Shown here piece by piece: positions 1 to 8,747 of a DNA stretch of 64,000 bases. The DNA comes from Pseudomonas sp. RIT-PI-r (GTDB lineage: Bacteria > Pseudomonadota > Gammaproteobacteria > Pseudomonadales > Pseudomonadaceae): the NCBI RefSeq assembly GCF_001297015.1, contig NZ_LIGE01000046.1:45729-109728 (forward strand). Reading direction: 5' to 3'. A program made the translations under genes and the position numbers. How positions within the stretch are numbered: position 1 is the stretch's first letter; each line of letters opens with the position of its first letter. The notes beneath the pieces are model-generated. The model was not told the DNA's origin. It was given only the letters and a program-made list of their open reading frames with translations, and made no database searches.

Positions 1-758
1 GTGATGACGAAGGCGATGCCGAAGAACAGCACCACCATCACCAGACCGTCGATCAGGTCGCCGACCTTCTTGGCGAAACCGACGATGTGGATTTTGACGT
101 TAGGGTTCTGCGCTTCGAACTTGTTGCGGATCTTGTCTTCGAGTTCGTGGGAGAACTTGCGATAGTCCAGCGCGAGCAACTTGCCCTGGTCTTCCGGGTC
201 CGGGTAGGACTCCAGCAGCGGGATGTCGACGATGCTCGACTTGAAGTCGTTGGCCACCAGCCGCCCGACCTGGCCGGACTTGAGCACGTTGTTGCGCAGA
301 AGGTCGAGGCTGTCCTGCGAGCCGTTGTAGCTCTGCGGGATCACTTCACCGCCGGCAAAACCCTCTTCGGTCACTTCGGTCCAGCGCACGCTCGGACTCC
401 ACAGCGACTTCAGGCCGGAACGGTCAACGCCGGAGATGTAGAACACCTCGTCGTTGATCTGGCGCAGGGTCTCCATGTACTCCTTGGAGAAGATGTCACC
501 GTCCTTGGCTTCCACCGAAATGCGCACGGTGTTACCGAGGTTGGCCAGATCGTTGCGGTGCTCCATCATCTTCTCGATGAACGGATGCTTGAGCGGGATC
601 ATTTTTTCGAAACTGGTCGACGGCCGAATCAGCGTGGCCTGCCAGAACAGGAAAATGCTCACCACCAGACAGATCAGGATCACGGCCGGGCGGTTGTTGA
701 AGATCAGGCGCTCAAGAAACGTCGCCTTGTCCTGCTGAGGAGTGATCAAGGAAGTCAT
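1..758 (-). CDS. RND/MMPL-family transporter, N-terminal part (runs off window)
   Basis: The minus strand is open from an ATG at 758 to the window edge, giving about 252 residues. The N-terminus MTSLITPQQDKATFLERLIF is followed by a membrane segment near residues 25-43. A long periplasmic-type domain follows, and a second hydrophobic segment begins near residue 238. This is the start of the MMPL/RND topology (TM1, large loop, TM2). The start overlaps the stop of the YCF48-like gene (ATGA, 755-758), so the two are translationally coupled. In pseudomonads such transporters commonly pair with YCF48-like proteins (family knowledge). The substrate is unknown. The family call is good; the remainder of the gene lies outside the window. 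Confidence 0.8.
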   Translation of the reverse strand, partial: MTSLITPQQDKATFLERLIFNNRPAVILICLVVSIFLFWQATLIRPSTSFEKMIPLKHPFIEKMMEHRNDLANLGNTVRISVEAKDGDIFSKEYMETLRQINDEVFYISGVDRSGLKSLWSPSVRWTEVTEEGFAGGEVIPQSYNGSQDSLDLLRNNVLKSGQVGRLVANDFKSSIVDIPLLESYPDPEDQGKLLALDYRKFSHELEDKIRNKFEAQNPNVKIHIVGFAKKVGDLIDGLVMVVLFFGIAFVI

Positions 759-1798
759 AGCCCCGCCTTCTTGTTATTAACTTCGGCGCCGTTTGGCTGT
801 GTGGTGTGAACGCCACCCTGCCCGGTCAGAATCAGGTTGCCGTCGCCGGCAGCAGTGACGGAAGACAGCGAGATGCGATCCGGGCGGTTGAACACGCTGA
901 ACGTTTCGCCGTTGTCGCTGCTGCTGATCACTGAACCGCCGTTGCCGACGATGACGATCGAACCGTCTTCAAGCAGGGTCGCGCCGGACAGGCCGAACTC
1001 CAGCGCACCGCGCGCGGCTTTCAGCTCGACCTGCTCCCAGTTGCTGCCAAAATCCGTGGAGCGATAAAGATTGCCGCGCAAGCCGTAAGCCAGCAAGGTC
1101 TGCGGTTGTGCCGTGCCGATCACGCCGAACAGCGAGCCTTCGTACGGGCCTTCGAGTTTTTCCCAGGTCTGGCCGTCGTCGGCGGAGCGGAACATGCTGC
1201 CCGACTCGCCGACGATAAACAGACCGGCATCCTTCACCGCCGCGATGGCGTTGAGGTGGAATTGATCTTCGTTGTCGAGGCGGTCGCTGACGTCTTCCCA
1301 GTTCTTGCCGCCATCGGTGGTTTCCAGCAGCGCGCCGTACGCGCCCACGGCGAGGCCGCTGTTGACGTCCTTGAACCAGACGTCGAGCAGCGGCGATTCA
1401 CGTTTGAGGTCTTCGAATTGTTTGGTCCAGGTCAGACCGCCGTCTGCGCTGGCGAGGATTTGTGCGTCGTGACCGACCGCCCAGCCGTGCTTGTCATCGA
1501 CGAAATACACCGCGGTCAGCAGTTGCCGGCTCGGCACCTTGGCCTGGGTCCAGGTCTTGCCCTGGTCATCGGAATAGAGAATGTGCCCGCGATCCCCGAC
1601 CGCGACCAGACGCGCACCGGCGTGGACGACATCGAGAATCAGGCTTTTCGCCGCTTTGCTGGATTCGGTGGCATAGACCACGTCGGCAGGCGCCTCGGCG
1701 GCCATCAACGGTGCCGATAACGTGGCCAGGCCCAGCATCGAGAGTGCTGTGGCCAGCAACGCGGTGTTGCGTAACGCCGGCGGGCGGCAACGACTCAT
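755..1798 (-). CDS. YCF48-like exported BNR/Asp-box beta-propeller protein
   Basis: A 347-residue protein with a Sec-type signal peptide (about residues 1-33, ending near LMAAEA). At least six Asp-box motifs of the form S-x-D-x-G-x-x-W/F are visible: SDDQGKTW, SADGGLTW, TTDGGKNW, SADDGQTW, STDFGSNW and SSDNGETF. They are spaced about 40-50 residues apart, as in the seven-bladed propellers of the photosystem II assembly factor YCF48/Hcf136 family. In a non-photosynthetic bacterium it is probably a periplasmic partner of the RND transporter whose start codon it overlaps. The molecular role is unknown. The 267 bases upstream (1799-2065) hold no gene I can support. Confidence 0.85.
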   Translation of the reverse strand: MSRCRPPALRNTALLATALSMLGLATLSAPLMAAEAPADVVYATESSKAAKSLILDVVHAGARLVAVGDRGHILYSDDQGKTWTQAKVPSRQLLTAVYFVDDKHGWAVGHDAQILASADGGLTWTKQFEDLKRESPLLDVWFKDVNSGLAVGAYGALLETTDGGKNWEDVSDRLDNEDQFHLNAIAAVKDAGLFIVGESGSMFRSADDGQTWEKLEGPYEGSLFGVIGTAQPQTLLAYGLRGNLYRSTDFGSNWEQVELKAARGALEFGLSGATLLEDGSIVIVGNGGSVISSSDNGETFSVFNRPDRISLSSVTAAGDGNLILTGQGGVHTTQPNGAEVNNKKAGL

Positions 1799-2065
1799 AG
1801 ACCTTCCCCTATTTATTATTGTTAGGCCATCTGGCCTTCAAGGGCGCCGCAAGTGTGCTCCGCTGATGGCTGCTCAGGAGCATAGTCCTGAAACCCGCAA
1901 TCCAGAGCCACTTCGGAAGCTGGCTCATCCTATCGGGCTTTCGAAACGTCTGACAATCGGCGCCACGTTATCTTTTGTTAACCGCGCGGGATCAAGGTTC
2001 AGGGTGAATGTCCGGTCATTCGCCGAGGTAATGACGCGCCGAGAACTCGGGTTTGGCAACAACCG

Positions 2066-3034
2066 TCAAAAGTAGTCATCCTGCTTCAGTCTTTTGGCAG
2101 CCTCTTCTTCGAGAACCCGCGTTGACTGGACATCGCAGGGCATGGTCTCGAAGACATAACCCTTGGCCTCAGGAATGGCGATAACCGCTTGTTTTTCGCT
2201 GATCAATGCCGCTCTGGCGCCTTGTGGCATGCCGGGAATGGCGCAGTCTCGGGGATGAAGATGGAATGAGGAGAACACTAGTGTTTCTTGCAGCCCCTCA
2301 TCCGCATGCGTGAGCGGAAACTCCCACATATATAGAAGGCTCAAGAACGTAAAAAAAGGCCCGCCCAGTACGATCATGCGCAAACTCCTGAATCTTATTT
2401 CGCTACGGCCCGGTTTGTATCCTCTTCCAAACTGAGGAGGTAAACGTAAATGCTTCAGCGGATCAACAGAGCTCTGCGCCAAAATGTTCAAAATCACGAA
2501 CGCGCCAAAGGCCAGAATACCAAGTATCAGGGATGCAAAAAATGTCCATAAAAATACCGATATCACCACTCCTATAGCTTTCTGTGCGGCAGGGAACTGT
2601 CCAGCATCGGTTCGGGTGTAACTGACAATAAAGTTATCAGCCAAAATGCTCGAATATTGCCCGATACCGATAGCTATCAACGCAGTCAACAAGGTGAGCC
2701 ACCAGATATTGGCCAGAAGTTTGGGAATCAGTTTGAAATATCTGATGAATAAAACTGACGAGCTGATAGAGATAATCGCCCATAACCCCCATCCGACCAG
2801 TTTGCTGATTGAACTACCGAAGGCTACCCAAAAGGTGAAGACGATCAGCAACAGGAAGGATCCAGCAGTCACGGCAGCCAGGTATTCATCAGTTCCCCAC
2901 CAACCAAGGCTGTAGTTGAGCTTCCACGGAAAATGTTTGAGCCTTGTTCGGATAAACAGCGGAGCCTTCATGTTGCGCCTGATTACTTCGAGAATCAGAG
3001 CGGCAATCAAATAGGTTGAAATGTAAACAAGCAT
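2066..3034 (-). CDS. Hypothetical polytopic membrane protein
   Basis: A 322-residue ORF with about six hydrophobic segments, near residues 3-18, 54-75, 81-99, 107-126, 152-184 and 220-238. A hydrophilic C-terminal tail of about 85 residues contains two cysteines (HPRDCAIPG and TMPCDV) and ends in a charged KRLKQDDYF. Base composition is visibly less GC-rich than its neighbours and the codon choice is relaxed, which suggests a lineage-specific or acquired gene. I recognise no family. It stands alone between the YCF48/MMPL operon and the DUF1185 cluster, with its own short upstream region. Confidence 0.6.
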   Translation of the reverse strand: MLVYISTYLIAALILEVIRRNMKAPLFIRTRLKHFPWKLNYSLGWWGTDEYLAAVTAGSFLLLIVFTFWVAFGSSISKLVGWGLWAIISISSSVLFIRYFKLIPKLLANIWWLTLLTALIAIGIGQYSSILADNFIVSYTRTDAGQFPAAQKAIGVVISVFLWTFFASLILGILAFGAFVILNILAQSSVDPLKHLRLPPQFGRGYKPGRSEIRFRSLRMIVLGGPFFTFLSLLYMWEFPLTHADEGLQETLVFSSFHLHPRDCAIPGMPQGARAALISEKQAVIAIPEAKGYVFETMPCDVQSTRVLEEEAAKRLKQDDYF

Positions 3035-3203
3035 CTTCCGTGAACACCCTTTCCTGAAAAAATGCCGACTTTATCTCACGGTCGGCGGTGATGTTCGATC
3101 AGATTTTCAGGTTCCCCGCAGCCTCTCTCTACAGCCAGAGGCCACCCGCCGTGGTCGTTTCACACCTCGCCCATCCATTGATCCATAAATTCTCTACGGG
3201 GAC

Positions 3204-3231
3204 TTGCACGATCGGTATTATGGTATACCAT
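3204..3231 (+). promoter_or_regulatory. Promoter and operator A of the DUF1185 operon
   Basis: The operator TATTATGGTATACCAT (3216-3231) has the perfect palindromic core ATGGTATACCAT. A -35-like TTGCAC (3204-3209) lies 16 bp before a -10-like TACCAT (3226-3231), so bound repressor would cover the -10. The start codon of the DUF1185 gene is 41 bp downstream. No decent minus-strand -35 exists here, consistent with there being no nearby divergent partner. The same operator recurs five more times in the window. Binding by the GntR protein at 7286-8038 is inferred. Confidence 0.7.
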
Positions 3232-3271
3232 CAGACGCACAGACACTCTCAATCCCTCAACGGAGCAGCTC

Positions 3272-3862
3272 ATGAGTTTCGAAATTCGCAAGATCGTCAG
3301 CTATGTCGAAGAAACCTTCATCGAAGGCGGCAAAGCCACTGACAAGCCGGTGACCATGGTCGGCCTCGCCGTGGTGATGAAAAACCCTTGGGTGGGCAAC
3401 GGTTTCGTCGAAGACCTCAAGCCGCAGATCCGCGCCAATTGCTCCGACCTCGGTGCACTGATGGTTGAACGCCTGGTCGGCATCATCGGCGGCGCCGAGA
3501 AGATCGAGGCTTACGGCAAAGCGGCTGTGGTCGGTGCTGATGGCGAGATCGAACACGCCTCCGCCGTGATCCACACCCTGCGCTTCGGCAACCACTACCG
3601 CGAAGCCGTCAACGCCAAGAGCTACCTGAGCTTCACCAACAAGCGCGGCGGTCCGGGCACTTCGATCCAGATCCCGATGATGCACAAGGACGACGAAGGC
3701 CAGCGTTCGCACTACATCACTCTGGAAATGCAGATCGAAGACGCGCCGCGTGCCGACGAAATCGTCGTCGTGCTGGGTTGCGCCGACGGTGGTCGCCTGC
3801 ACCCGCGCATCGGCAACCGCTACATCGATCTGGAAGAACTGGCCGCCGAAAAAGCCCAGTAA
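3272..3862 (+). CDS. DUF1185 'amino acid synthesis' family protein
   Basis: A 196-residue soluble protein, MSFEIRKIVSYVEETFIEGG at the N-terminus and the conserved-looking HPRIGNRYIDLEEL at the C-terminus. It matches what I know of DUF1185 (AA_synth, PF06684), full length. The family name is an old label and not evidence for biosynthesis. It is the first gene of a rightward run (hydrolase, dehydrogenase, flavin reductase, CMD protein, GntR, Nudix) behind operator A. In this context it is probably a catabolic enzyme or small-molecule-binding protein acting on an intermediate of the flavin-dependent pathway. The reaction is unknown. Confidence 0.8.
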   Translation: MSFEIRKIVSYVEETFIEGGKATDKPVTMVGLAVVMKNPWVGNGFVEDLKPQIRANCSDLGALMVERLVGIIGGAEKIEAYGKAAVVGADGEIEHASAVIHTLRFGNHYREAVNAKSYLSFTNKRGGPGTSIQIPMMHKDDEGQRSHYITLEMQIEDAPRADEIVVVLGCADGGRLHPRIGNRYIDLEELAAEKAQ

Positions 3863-3893
3863 CCACAATAAAAAGGCATTGCAGGAGCGCTCC

Positions 3894-4727
3894 ATGATTC
3901 GGCTCACCGCTGAACTCACCCCGGCTGGCACCAGTTACCTGGCGACCGGCCAAGGCCAGCCCGTGGTTTTGATCCACGGCGTGGGCCTGAACAAAGAAAT
4001 GTGGGGCGGGCAGATTGTCGGCCTGTCCAGCCAATATCAAGTGATCGCCTACGACATGCTCGGCCATGGCGCCAGCCCGCGACCGGCCAGCGGCACCAAC
4101 CTGCTCGGTTACGCCGATCAGTTGCTGGAGCTGCTCGATCACCTGAATTTGCCACAGGCCGCAGTGATCGGTTTCTCCATGGGCGGTCTGGTCGCGCGGG
4201 CCTTTGCCCTGCATTACCCGCAGCGCCTGCAAAGCCTGGTGGTGTTGAACAGCGTGTTCAACCGCAGTGAAGAACAGCGTGCCGGTGTCATCGCTCGTAC
4301 CGCGCAAGCGGCCGAACACGGCCCGGACGCCAATGCCGAAGCGGCGCTGTCACGCTGGTTCAGCCGCGAGTATCAGGCGGCCAATCCGGCGCAGATCGCC
4401 GCATTGCGCCAGACCCTTGCCAATAATGATCCGCAGGGTTACCTGACCACCTACGAATTGTTCGCCACCCAAGACATGTACCGCGCCGACGACCTGGGCA
4501 GCATTCAGGCGCCGACGCTGATCGCCACGGGCGAACTCGACCCCGGTTCGACCCCGGAAATGGCCGAGCAACTGGCCCGACGCATCCCCGGTGCGAAGGT
4601 TGCCGTGCTGCCCGAGCAACGGCATATGATGCCCGTAGAGTCGCCGCGTCTGGTCAATCAGACGCTGCTGGAATTTCTCCAATTCGCACACTCCCGACAA
4701 AACCATATAAAGGGGATCGTTGCATGA
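3894..4727 (+). CDS. Alpha/beta-fold hydrolase
   Basis: A 277-residue protein. The ATG at 3894 is preferred over the longer frame because CAGGAG sits at 3882-3887 and the preceding gene ends at 3862. Visible motifs are the oxyanion segment LIHGVGLNKEMW, the nucleophile elbow GFSMGG, an acid-bearing ATGELDPGS and a C-terminal EQRHMMPVE with the catalytic His. This is the PcaD/RutD-like carboxylic-ester or enol-lactone hydrolase type. It overlaps the dehydrogenase by ATGA (4724-4727). In the regulon it would hydrolyse an oxygenated intermediate; the substrate is not deducible. Confidence 0.85.
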   Translation: MIRLTAELTPAGTSYLATGQGQPVVLIHGVGLNKEMWGGQIVGLSSQYQVIAYDMLGHGASPRPASGTNLLGYADQLLELLDHLNLPQAAVIGFSMGGLVARAFALHYPQRLQSLVVLNSVFNRSEEQRAGVIARTAQAAEHGPDANAEAALSRWFSREYQAANPAQIAALRQTLANNDPQGYLTTYELFATQDMYRADDLGSIQAPTLIATGELDPGSTPEMAEQLARRIPGAKVAVLPEQRHMMPVESPRLVNQTLLEFLQFAHSRQNHIKGIVA

Positions 4728-6205
4728 CACTCGCACGCTTCCAGATGTGCATCGGCGGAGAATGGGTCGACGCCCTCTCCGGGAAAACCTTCGAAAGCCT
4801 CAATCCGGCCACGGCGCAAGCCTGGGCCGAACTGCCTGACGCCGATGAGGCGGACGTCGAACGCGCCGTGCAATCGGCACAGACTGCTTTCGACAGCCCG
4901 GCGTGGCGCGGCCTGACCGCCACCGCACGCGGCAAGTTACTGCGCCGTCTCGGTGATTTGATCGCAGAGAACAAGGAACAACTGGCGCAGCTGGAAAGCC
5001 GCGACAACGGCAAGCTGATCCGCGAGACCCGTGGCCAGGTCAGTTATCTGCCGGAGTTTTTCCACTACACCGCCGGCCTTGCCGACAAGCTCGAAGGCGG
5101 CACGCTGCCACTGGATAAGCCTGATCTGTTCGCCTATACCGTGCACGAAGCGATGGGTGTGGTCGCGGCGATCATTCCGTGGAACAGCCCGCTGTACCTG
5201 ACCGCGATCAAACTCGCCCCGGCCCTGGCCGCCGGCAACACGATTGTGATCAAGCCGTCCGAACACGCCTCGGCAACCATACTTGAGCTGGCGCGGCTGG
5301 CCCTCGAAGCGGGGATTCCGCCGGGTGTGGTCAACGTCGTCACCGGTTACGGCCCGAGCACTGGCGCCGCCCTCACCCGCCATCCGCTGATTCGCAAGAT
5401 CGCCTTCACCGGCGGCGCGGCGACGGCGCGGCATGTGGTGCGCAGCAGCGCGGAGAACTTCGCCAAGCTGTCGCTGGAACTGGGCGGCAAGTCGCCGAAC
5501 ATCATCTTCGCCGACGCCGATCTGGACAGCGCGATCAACGGCGCGATTGCCGGGATCTATGCCGCCTCCGGGCAGAGTTGCGTGTCCGGTTCGCGCTTGC
5601 TGGTGCAGGATGAAATCTACGACGAATTCGTCAACCGACTGGTCGAGCGCGCCCAGCGCATTCGCATCGGTAATCCGCAGGAAGACAACAGCGAAATGGG
5701 CCCGATGGCCACCGCGCAGCAACTGGCGGTGGTCGAAGGTCTGGTTGCCGATGCTATCGCCGAGGGCGCGCGTTTGCGTACCGGCGGCAAGCGCCCAACG
5801 GATCTCGGCGAAGGCTGGTTCTACGAGCCAACGCTGTTCGAATGCGACCGCAATTCGATGAAGATCATGCAGGAAGAAGTCTTCGGCCCGGTGGCTTCGG
5901 TGATTCGTTTCAAGGATGAAGCCGAAGCGCTGGCGATTGCCAACGACTCGCAGTTCGGCCTGGCGGCCGGCATCTGGACCCGCGATCTCGGTCGCGCCCA
6001 TCGCCTCGCTCGCGATGTGCGCTCGGGGATTATCTGGGTCAACACTTACCGCGCGGTGTCAGCGATGGCACCGATCGGCGGCTTCAAGAACAGTGGCTAT
6101 GGACGCGAAAGCGGCATCGATTCGGTGCTGGCCTACACCGAACTGAAAACGGTGTGGATCAACCTCTCTCAGGCACCGATGCCTGATCCGTTTGTGATGC
6201 GCTAG
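4724..6205 (+). CDS. NAD(P)-dependent aldehyde dehydrogenase
   Basis: A 493-residue protein, typical family length. Hallmarks in order: PWNSP with the catalytic-site Asn (about residue 157), cofactor-binding KPSEHAS, FTGGAAT, the general-base Glu in LELGGKSPN, nucleophile Cys in GQSCVSGSR, and EEVFGPV. It oxidises an aldehyde to a carboxylate in the cytoplasm. It is coupled by ATGA to the upstream hydrolase and followed 12 bp later by the flavin reductase, so it probably acts on a semialdehyde from the pathway. The family call is secure; substrate unknown. Confidence 0.93.
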   Translation: MTLARFQMCIGGEWVDALSGKTFESLNPATAQAWAELPDADEADVERAVQSAQTAFDSPAWRGLTATARGKLLRRLGDLIAENKEQLAQLESRDNGKLIRETRGQVSYLPEFFHYTAGLADKLEGGTLPLDKPDLFAYTVHEAMGVVAAIIPWNSPLYLTAIKLAPALAAGNTIVIKPSEHASATILELARLALEAGIPPGVVNVVTGYGPSTGAALTRHPLIRKIAFTGGAATARHVVRSSAENFAKLSLELGGKSPNIIFADADLDSAINGAIAGIYAASGQSCVSGSRLLVQDEIYDEFVNRLVERAQRIRIGNPQEDNSEMGPMATAQQLAVVEGLVADAIAEGARLRTGGKRPTDLGEGWFYEPTLFECDRNSMKIMQEEVFGPVASVIRFKDEAEALAIANDSQFGLAAGIWTRDLGRAHRLARDVRSGIIWVNTYRAVSAMAPIGGFKNSGYGRESGIDSVLAYTELKTVWINLSQAPMPDPFVMR

Positions 6206-6217
6206 GAGTCCTGCGAA

Positions 6218-6703
6218 ATGATCGAACCCGGCATTTACAAAGACGTCATGAGCTCGTTCCCGTCCGGCGTCACGGTGGTTACTACCGTTGACCCGGAAGG
6301 CGGCATTGTCGGCATCACCGCCAGCGCCTTCAGCGCGCTATCGATTGACCCGGCGCTGGTGTTGTTCTGTCCCAACTATGCTTCCGACACGTATCCGGTG
6401 TTGCGCGACAGCAAGAAGTTCGCGATCCATTTGCTGTCAGCTGACCAGACTGCCGAGGCCTACGCCTTCGCCGGTAAGGGCAAGGACAAGGCCAAGGACA
6501 TCGAGTGGCATCTGAGCGAGCTCGGTAACCCGATTCTGGCCAAGGCGACGGCGATCATCGAGTGCGAGTTGTGGCGGGAATACGATGGTGGTGATCACGC
6601 GATTATCGTTGGCGCGGTGAAGAACCTGATCCTGCCCGCGCAACCGGTGACGCCGATGATTTACCACAAAGGCAAGCTCGGGCCGTTGCCGACACTGGCC
6701 TGA
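6218..6703 (+). CDS. Flavin reductase-like FMN-binding protein, copy 1
   Basis: A 161-residue protein of the HpaC/RutF family (flavin_reduct domain). Recognisable are SSFPSGVTVVTT, GITASAFSALSIDPALVLFC and the C-terminal YHKGKLGPL. The AGGAG at 6205-6209 gives a good ribosome binding site. It should use NAD(P)H to reduce FMN for a two-component monooxygenase. The likely client is the luciferase-like oxygenase at 53554-54597, which is under the same operator. A close paralogue of identical length lies at 50772-51257. Confidence 0.9.
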   Translation: MIEPGIYKDVMSSFPSGVTVVTTVDPEGGIVGITASAFSALSIDPALVLFCPNYASDTYPVLRDSKKFAIHLLSADQTAEAYAFAGKGKDKAKDIEWHLSELGNPILAKATAIIECELWREYDGGDHAIIVGAVKNLILPAQPVTPMIYHKGKLGPLPTLA

Positions 6704-6721
6704 CGGATTCACACCACCCCC

Positions 6722-6812
6722 TGTAGGAGTGAGCCTGCTCGCGATTGGCGGACTGACATTCAACATTGATGTCGACTGATCCACCGCTATCGCGAGCAGG
6801 CTCACTCCTACA
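6722..6812. repeat. REPIN (REP doublet), GTAGGAGTGAGC family
   Basis: Inverted arms TGTAGGAGTGAGCCTGCTCG and its complement flank a short spacer, forming a long hairpin. It sits inside the operon between the flavin reductase and the CMD gene, where it could modulate downstream mRNA stability. Confidence 0.85.
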
Positions 6813-6838
6813 AGGGATTTGTGGTGACTGGAGGATTT

Positions 6839-7243
6839 ATGAGTAACGAAAAGTACGAAAAAGGCCTGAAAATCCGCACTCAGGTACTCGGTGAAACCTA
6901 CGTGCAGCGCTCAATCGATAACGCCGACGACTTCACCCGCCCCCTGCAGGAAATGGTCACCGAATACTGTTGGGGCCACGTCTGGGGACGCGAAGGCCTG
7001 TCGCTCAAGGAGCGCAGCATGATCAACCTGGCGATGATCTCGGCGCTCAACCGCCCGCACGAACTGAAACTGCATGTACGCGGCGCCTTGCGTAACGGCC
7101 TGAGTCGTGAGCAAATACGCGAAATTCTGCTTCAGGTCGGCATTTATTGCGGCGTTCCGGCAGCCGTGGACAGTTTCCGGCTGGCCCGTGAAGCCTTTGC
7201 CGAAGCCGACGCCGAAGCCTCAGTTAACCCCTCGGCTGTTTAG
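6839..7243 (+). CDS. Carboxymuconolactone decarboxylase (CMD) family protein
   Basis: A 134-residue protein. The ATG at 6839 follows TGGAGG at about 6829-6834, so the in-frame upstream GTG/ATG candidates are less likely. Segments EYCWGHVWGREGLSLKERSM, MISALNRPHELKLHVRGAL and IREILLQVGIYCGVPA match PcaC-like CMD proteins. The thiol-peroxidase CxxC motif of AhpD is absent, so a decarboxylase or isomerase-type role is more likely than peroxidase. It lies in the operator A operon just before the GntR gene. Confidence 0.85.
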   Translation: MSNEKYEKGLKIRTQVLGETYVQRSIDNADDFTRPLQEMVTEYCWGHVWGREGLSLKERSMINLAMISALNRPHELKLHVRGALRNGLSREQIREILLQVGIYCGVPAAVDSFRLAREAFAEADAEASVNPSAV

Positions 7244-7285
7244 ATGCCCGTCTGGCATGGACAGCCAACTTAAAGAGCGGACCCC

Positions 7286-8038
7286 ATGAAACGCCAGCCC
7301 CTCGACGACAGCTTCAAGGTCAATCGCAACCCCGTTACCCTGCGCGAAATCGTGCTGGACAAACTGCGTAGCGCGATCATGAATTTTCAGCTCATGCCCG
7401 GTGATCGTCTGGTCGAGCGCGATCTGTGCGATCGCCTGGGCGTCAGCCGCACCTCCGTGCGTGAAGCCTTGCGTCACCTGGAATCCGAAGGACTGGTCGA
7501 GTTCGCCGATGCCAAAGGTCCGCGTGTCGCCATCATCACATTGGCCGACGCCGTCGATATCTACGAATTGCGCTGCGTGCTCGAAGGTTTGATCGTGCAG
7601 CTGTTCACCCTGCGCGCCAAGGCCAAGGACATCAAAGCCCTGGAAAAAGCCCTCGACGACAATCGCAAAGCGTTGAAGGACGGCGAGTTGCAACAGGTCA
7701 TCGACTCGGTGCAAGGCTTCTACGATGTGCTGCTCGAAGGCTCGGGCAACCATGTTGCGGCCACTCAGTTGCGTCAGTTGCAGGCGCGCATCAGCTACTT
7801 GCGCGCGACCTCGGTGTCCCAGGAAAACCGTCGCGGCGCGAGCAATCAGGAAATGGAAAAAATGGTCGCGGCGATCAAGAGCGGCGATCCGCTGGCGGCG
7901 CATCAGGCCTGTGTCGATCACGTTCGCGCAGCGGCTGCCGTGGCCCTCGACTATCTCAAGCGCAAACAGGAAGAAACCGGCGCTACGCCCGCGATCACCC
8001 TGCCGATCGCGCTGAAAGAACCACGCATAGGTCAATGA
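7286..8038 (+). CDS. GntR-family regulator with FCD domain; candidate regulon repressor
   Basis: A 250-residue protein. The N-terminal winged helix (about residues 18-85) has PGDRLVERDLCDRLGVSRTS and VREALRHLESEGLVE, typical of FadR-type GntR proteins. The C-terminal FCD ligand-binding bundle (about 95-230) begins DIYELRCVLEGLIV. It is transcribed inside the operator A operon and ends one base before the Nudix start. FCD regulators bind short palindromes of the form TGGTnnACCA and respond to pathway metabolites (family knowledge). The recurring TGGTATACCA sites in this window fit that pattern, so I infer it controls all six promoters and itself. Confidence 0.9.
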   Translation: MKRQPLDDSFKVNRNPVTLREIVLDKLRSAIMNFQLMPGDRLVERDLCDRLGVSRTSVREALRHLESEGLVEFADAKGPRVAIITLADAVDIYELRCVLEGLIVQLFTLRAKAKDIKALEKALDDNRKALKDGELQQVIDSVQGFYDVLLEGSGNHVAATQLRQLQARISYLRATSVSQENRRGASNQEMEKMVAAIKSGDPLAAHQACVDHVRAAAAVALDYLKRKQEETGATPAITLPIALKEPRIGQ

Positions 8039-8039
8039 C

Positions 8040-8603
8040 ATGTTCAGCCCGAGCTTTTGCCCGAAATGCGGTGGCCCTGACCTCGGTCAGCAGATACCGC
8101 CGGGCGATACGCACGAGCGCCTGATGTGCCGCGGTTGCGGCTACATCCACTATGTAAACCCGAAGATCATCGCCGGCTGCATCATCGAGCAGGACGGCAA
8201 ATACCTCTTGTGCCAACGGGCGATTCCCCCGCGCCCGGGCACTTGGACGCTGCCGGCCGGCTTCATGGAAAGCGGCGAGCCCACCGAGCAAGCGGCGATC
8301 CGCGAAGTCTGGGAAGAAAGCGGCGTGCGGGCGGAAATCGTCTCGCCGTACTCGATTTTCAGCGTGCCGAAGATCAGCGAGGTGTACATCATCTTTCGGG
8401 CCCTCGCGCTGGAGATTACCGGGCAGTACGGGCCTGAGACCATGGATTACAAGTTCTTCGCGCCTGAAGACATTCCGTGGGAACAGATCTATTACCCGGC
8501 GATCCGGCAGATTCTTGAGCGCTATATCGAAGAGCGCCAGGCTGGGGTGTATGGGATTTACATGGGCAATGACGACAGCGGCAAGATCCACTTTATCCGC
8601 TGA
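8040..8603 (+). CDS. Zinc-ribbon Nudix hydrolase, possible FAD pyrophosphatase
   Basis: A 187-residue protein. An N-terminal zinc ribbon (CPKCGG near residues 7-12, CRGCGY near 30-35) is followed by NPKIIAGCI and a complete Nudix box: GFMESGEPTEQAAIREVWEE plus SGV. This ribbon-plus-Nudix arrangement is that of the Nudix_N_2 type, which includes plant AtNUDX23, an FAD pyrophosphohydrolase making FMN and AMP (established for that enzyme). With RibBA, two flavin reductases and an FMN-type oxygenase in the same regulon, FAD-to-FMN conversion is an attractive inference. NADH or another nucleotide remains possible. Confidence 0.85.
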   Translation: MFSPSFCPKCGGPDLGQQIPPGDTHERLMCRGCGYIHYVNPKIIAGCIIEQDGKYLLCQRAIPPRPGTWTLPAGFMESGEPTEQAAIREVWEESGVRAEIVSPYSIFSVPKISEVYIIFRALALEITGQYGPETMDYKFFAPEDIPWEQIYYPAIRQILERYIEERQAGVYGIYMGNDDSGKIHFIR

Positions 8604-8611
8604 TCACGATC

Positions 8612-8724
8612 TGATCGTTCCCACGCTCCGCGTGGGAATGCCTCTTCGGACGCTCCGCGTTCGGCGTTGAAAGGGACGCGGAGCGTCCCGGGCTGCATTC
8701 CCACGCGGAGCGTGGGAACGATCA
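8612..8724. repeat. REP-like repeat, TGATCGTTCCCACGC family
   Basis: The ends TGATCGTTCCCACGC and its complement GCGTGGGAACGATCA bound internal inverted GGACGCTCCGCG-type arms. It lies between the Nudix gene and the convergent DUF1330 gene and could act as a bidirectional transcription barrier. A second copy is at 27135-27238. Confidence 0.85.
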
Positions 8725-8747
8725 ATACGCGGGGTTTGTGGTGTTGC

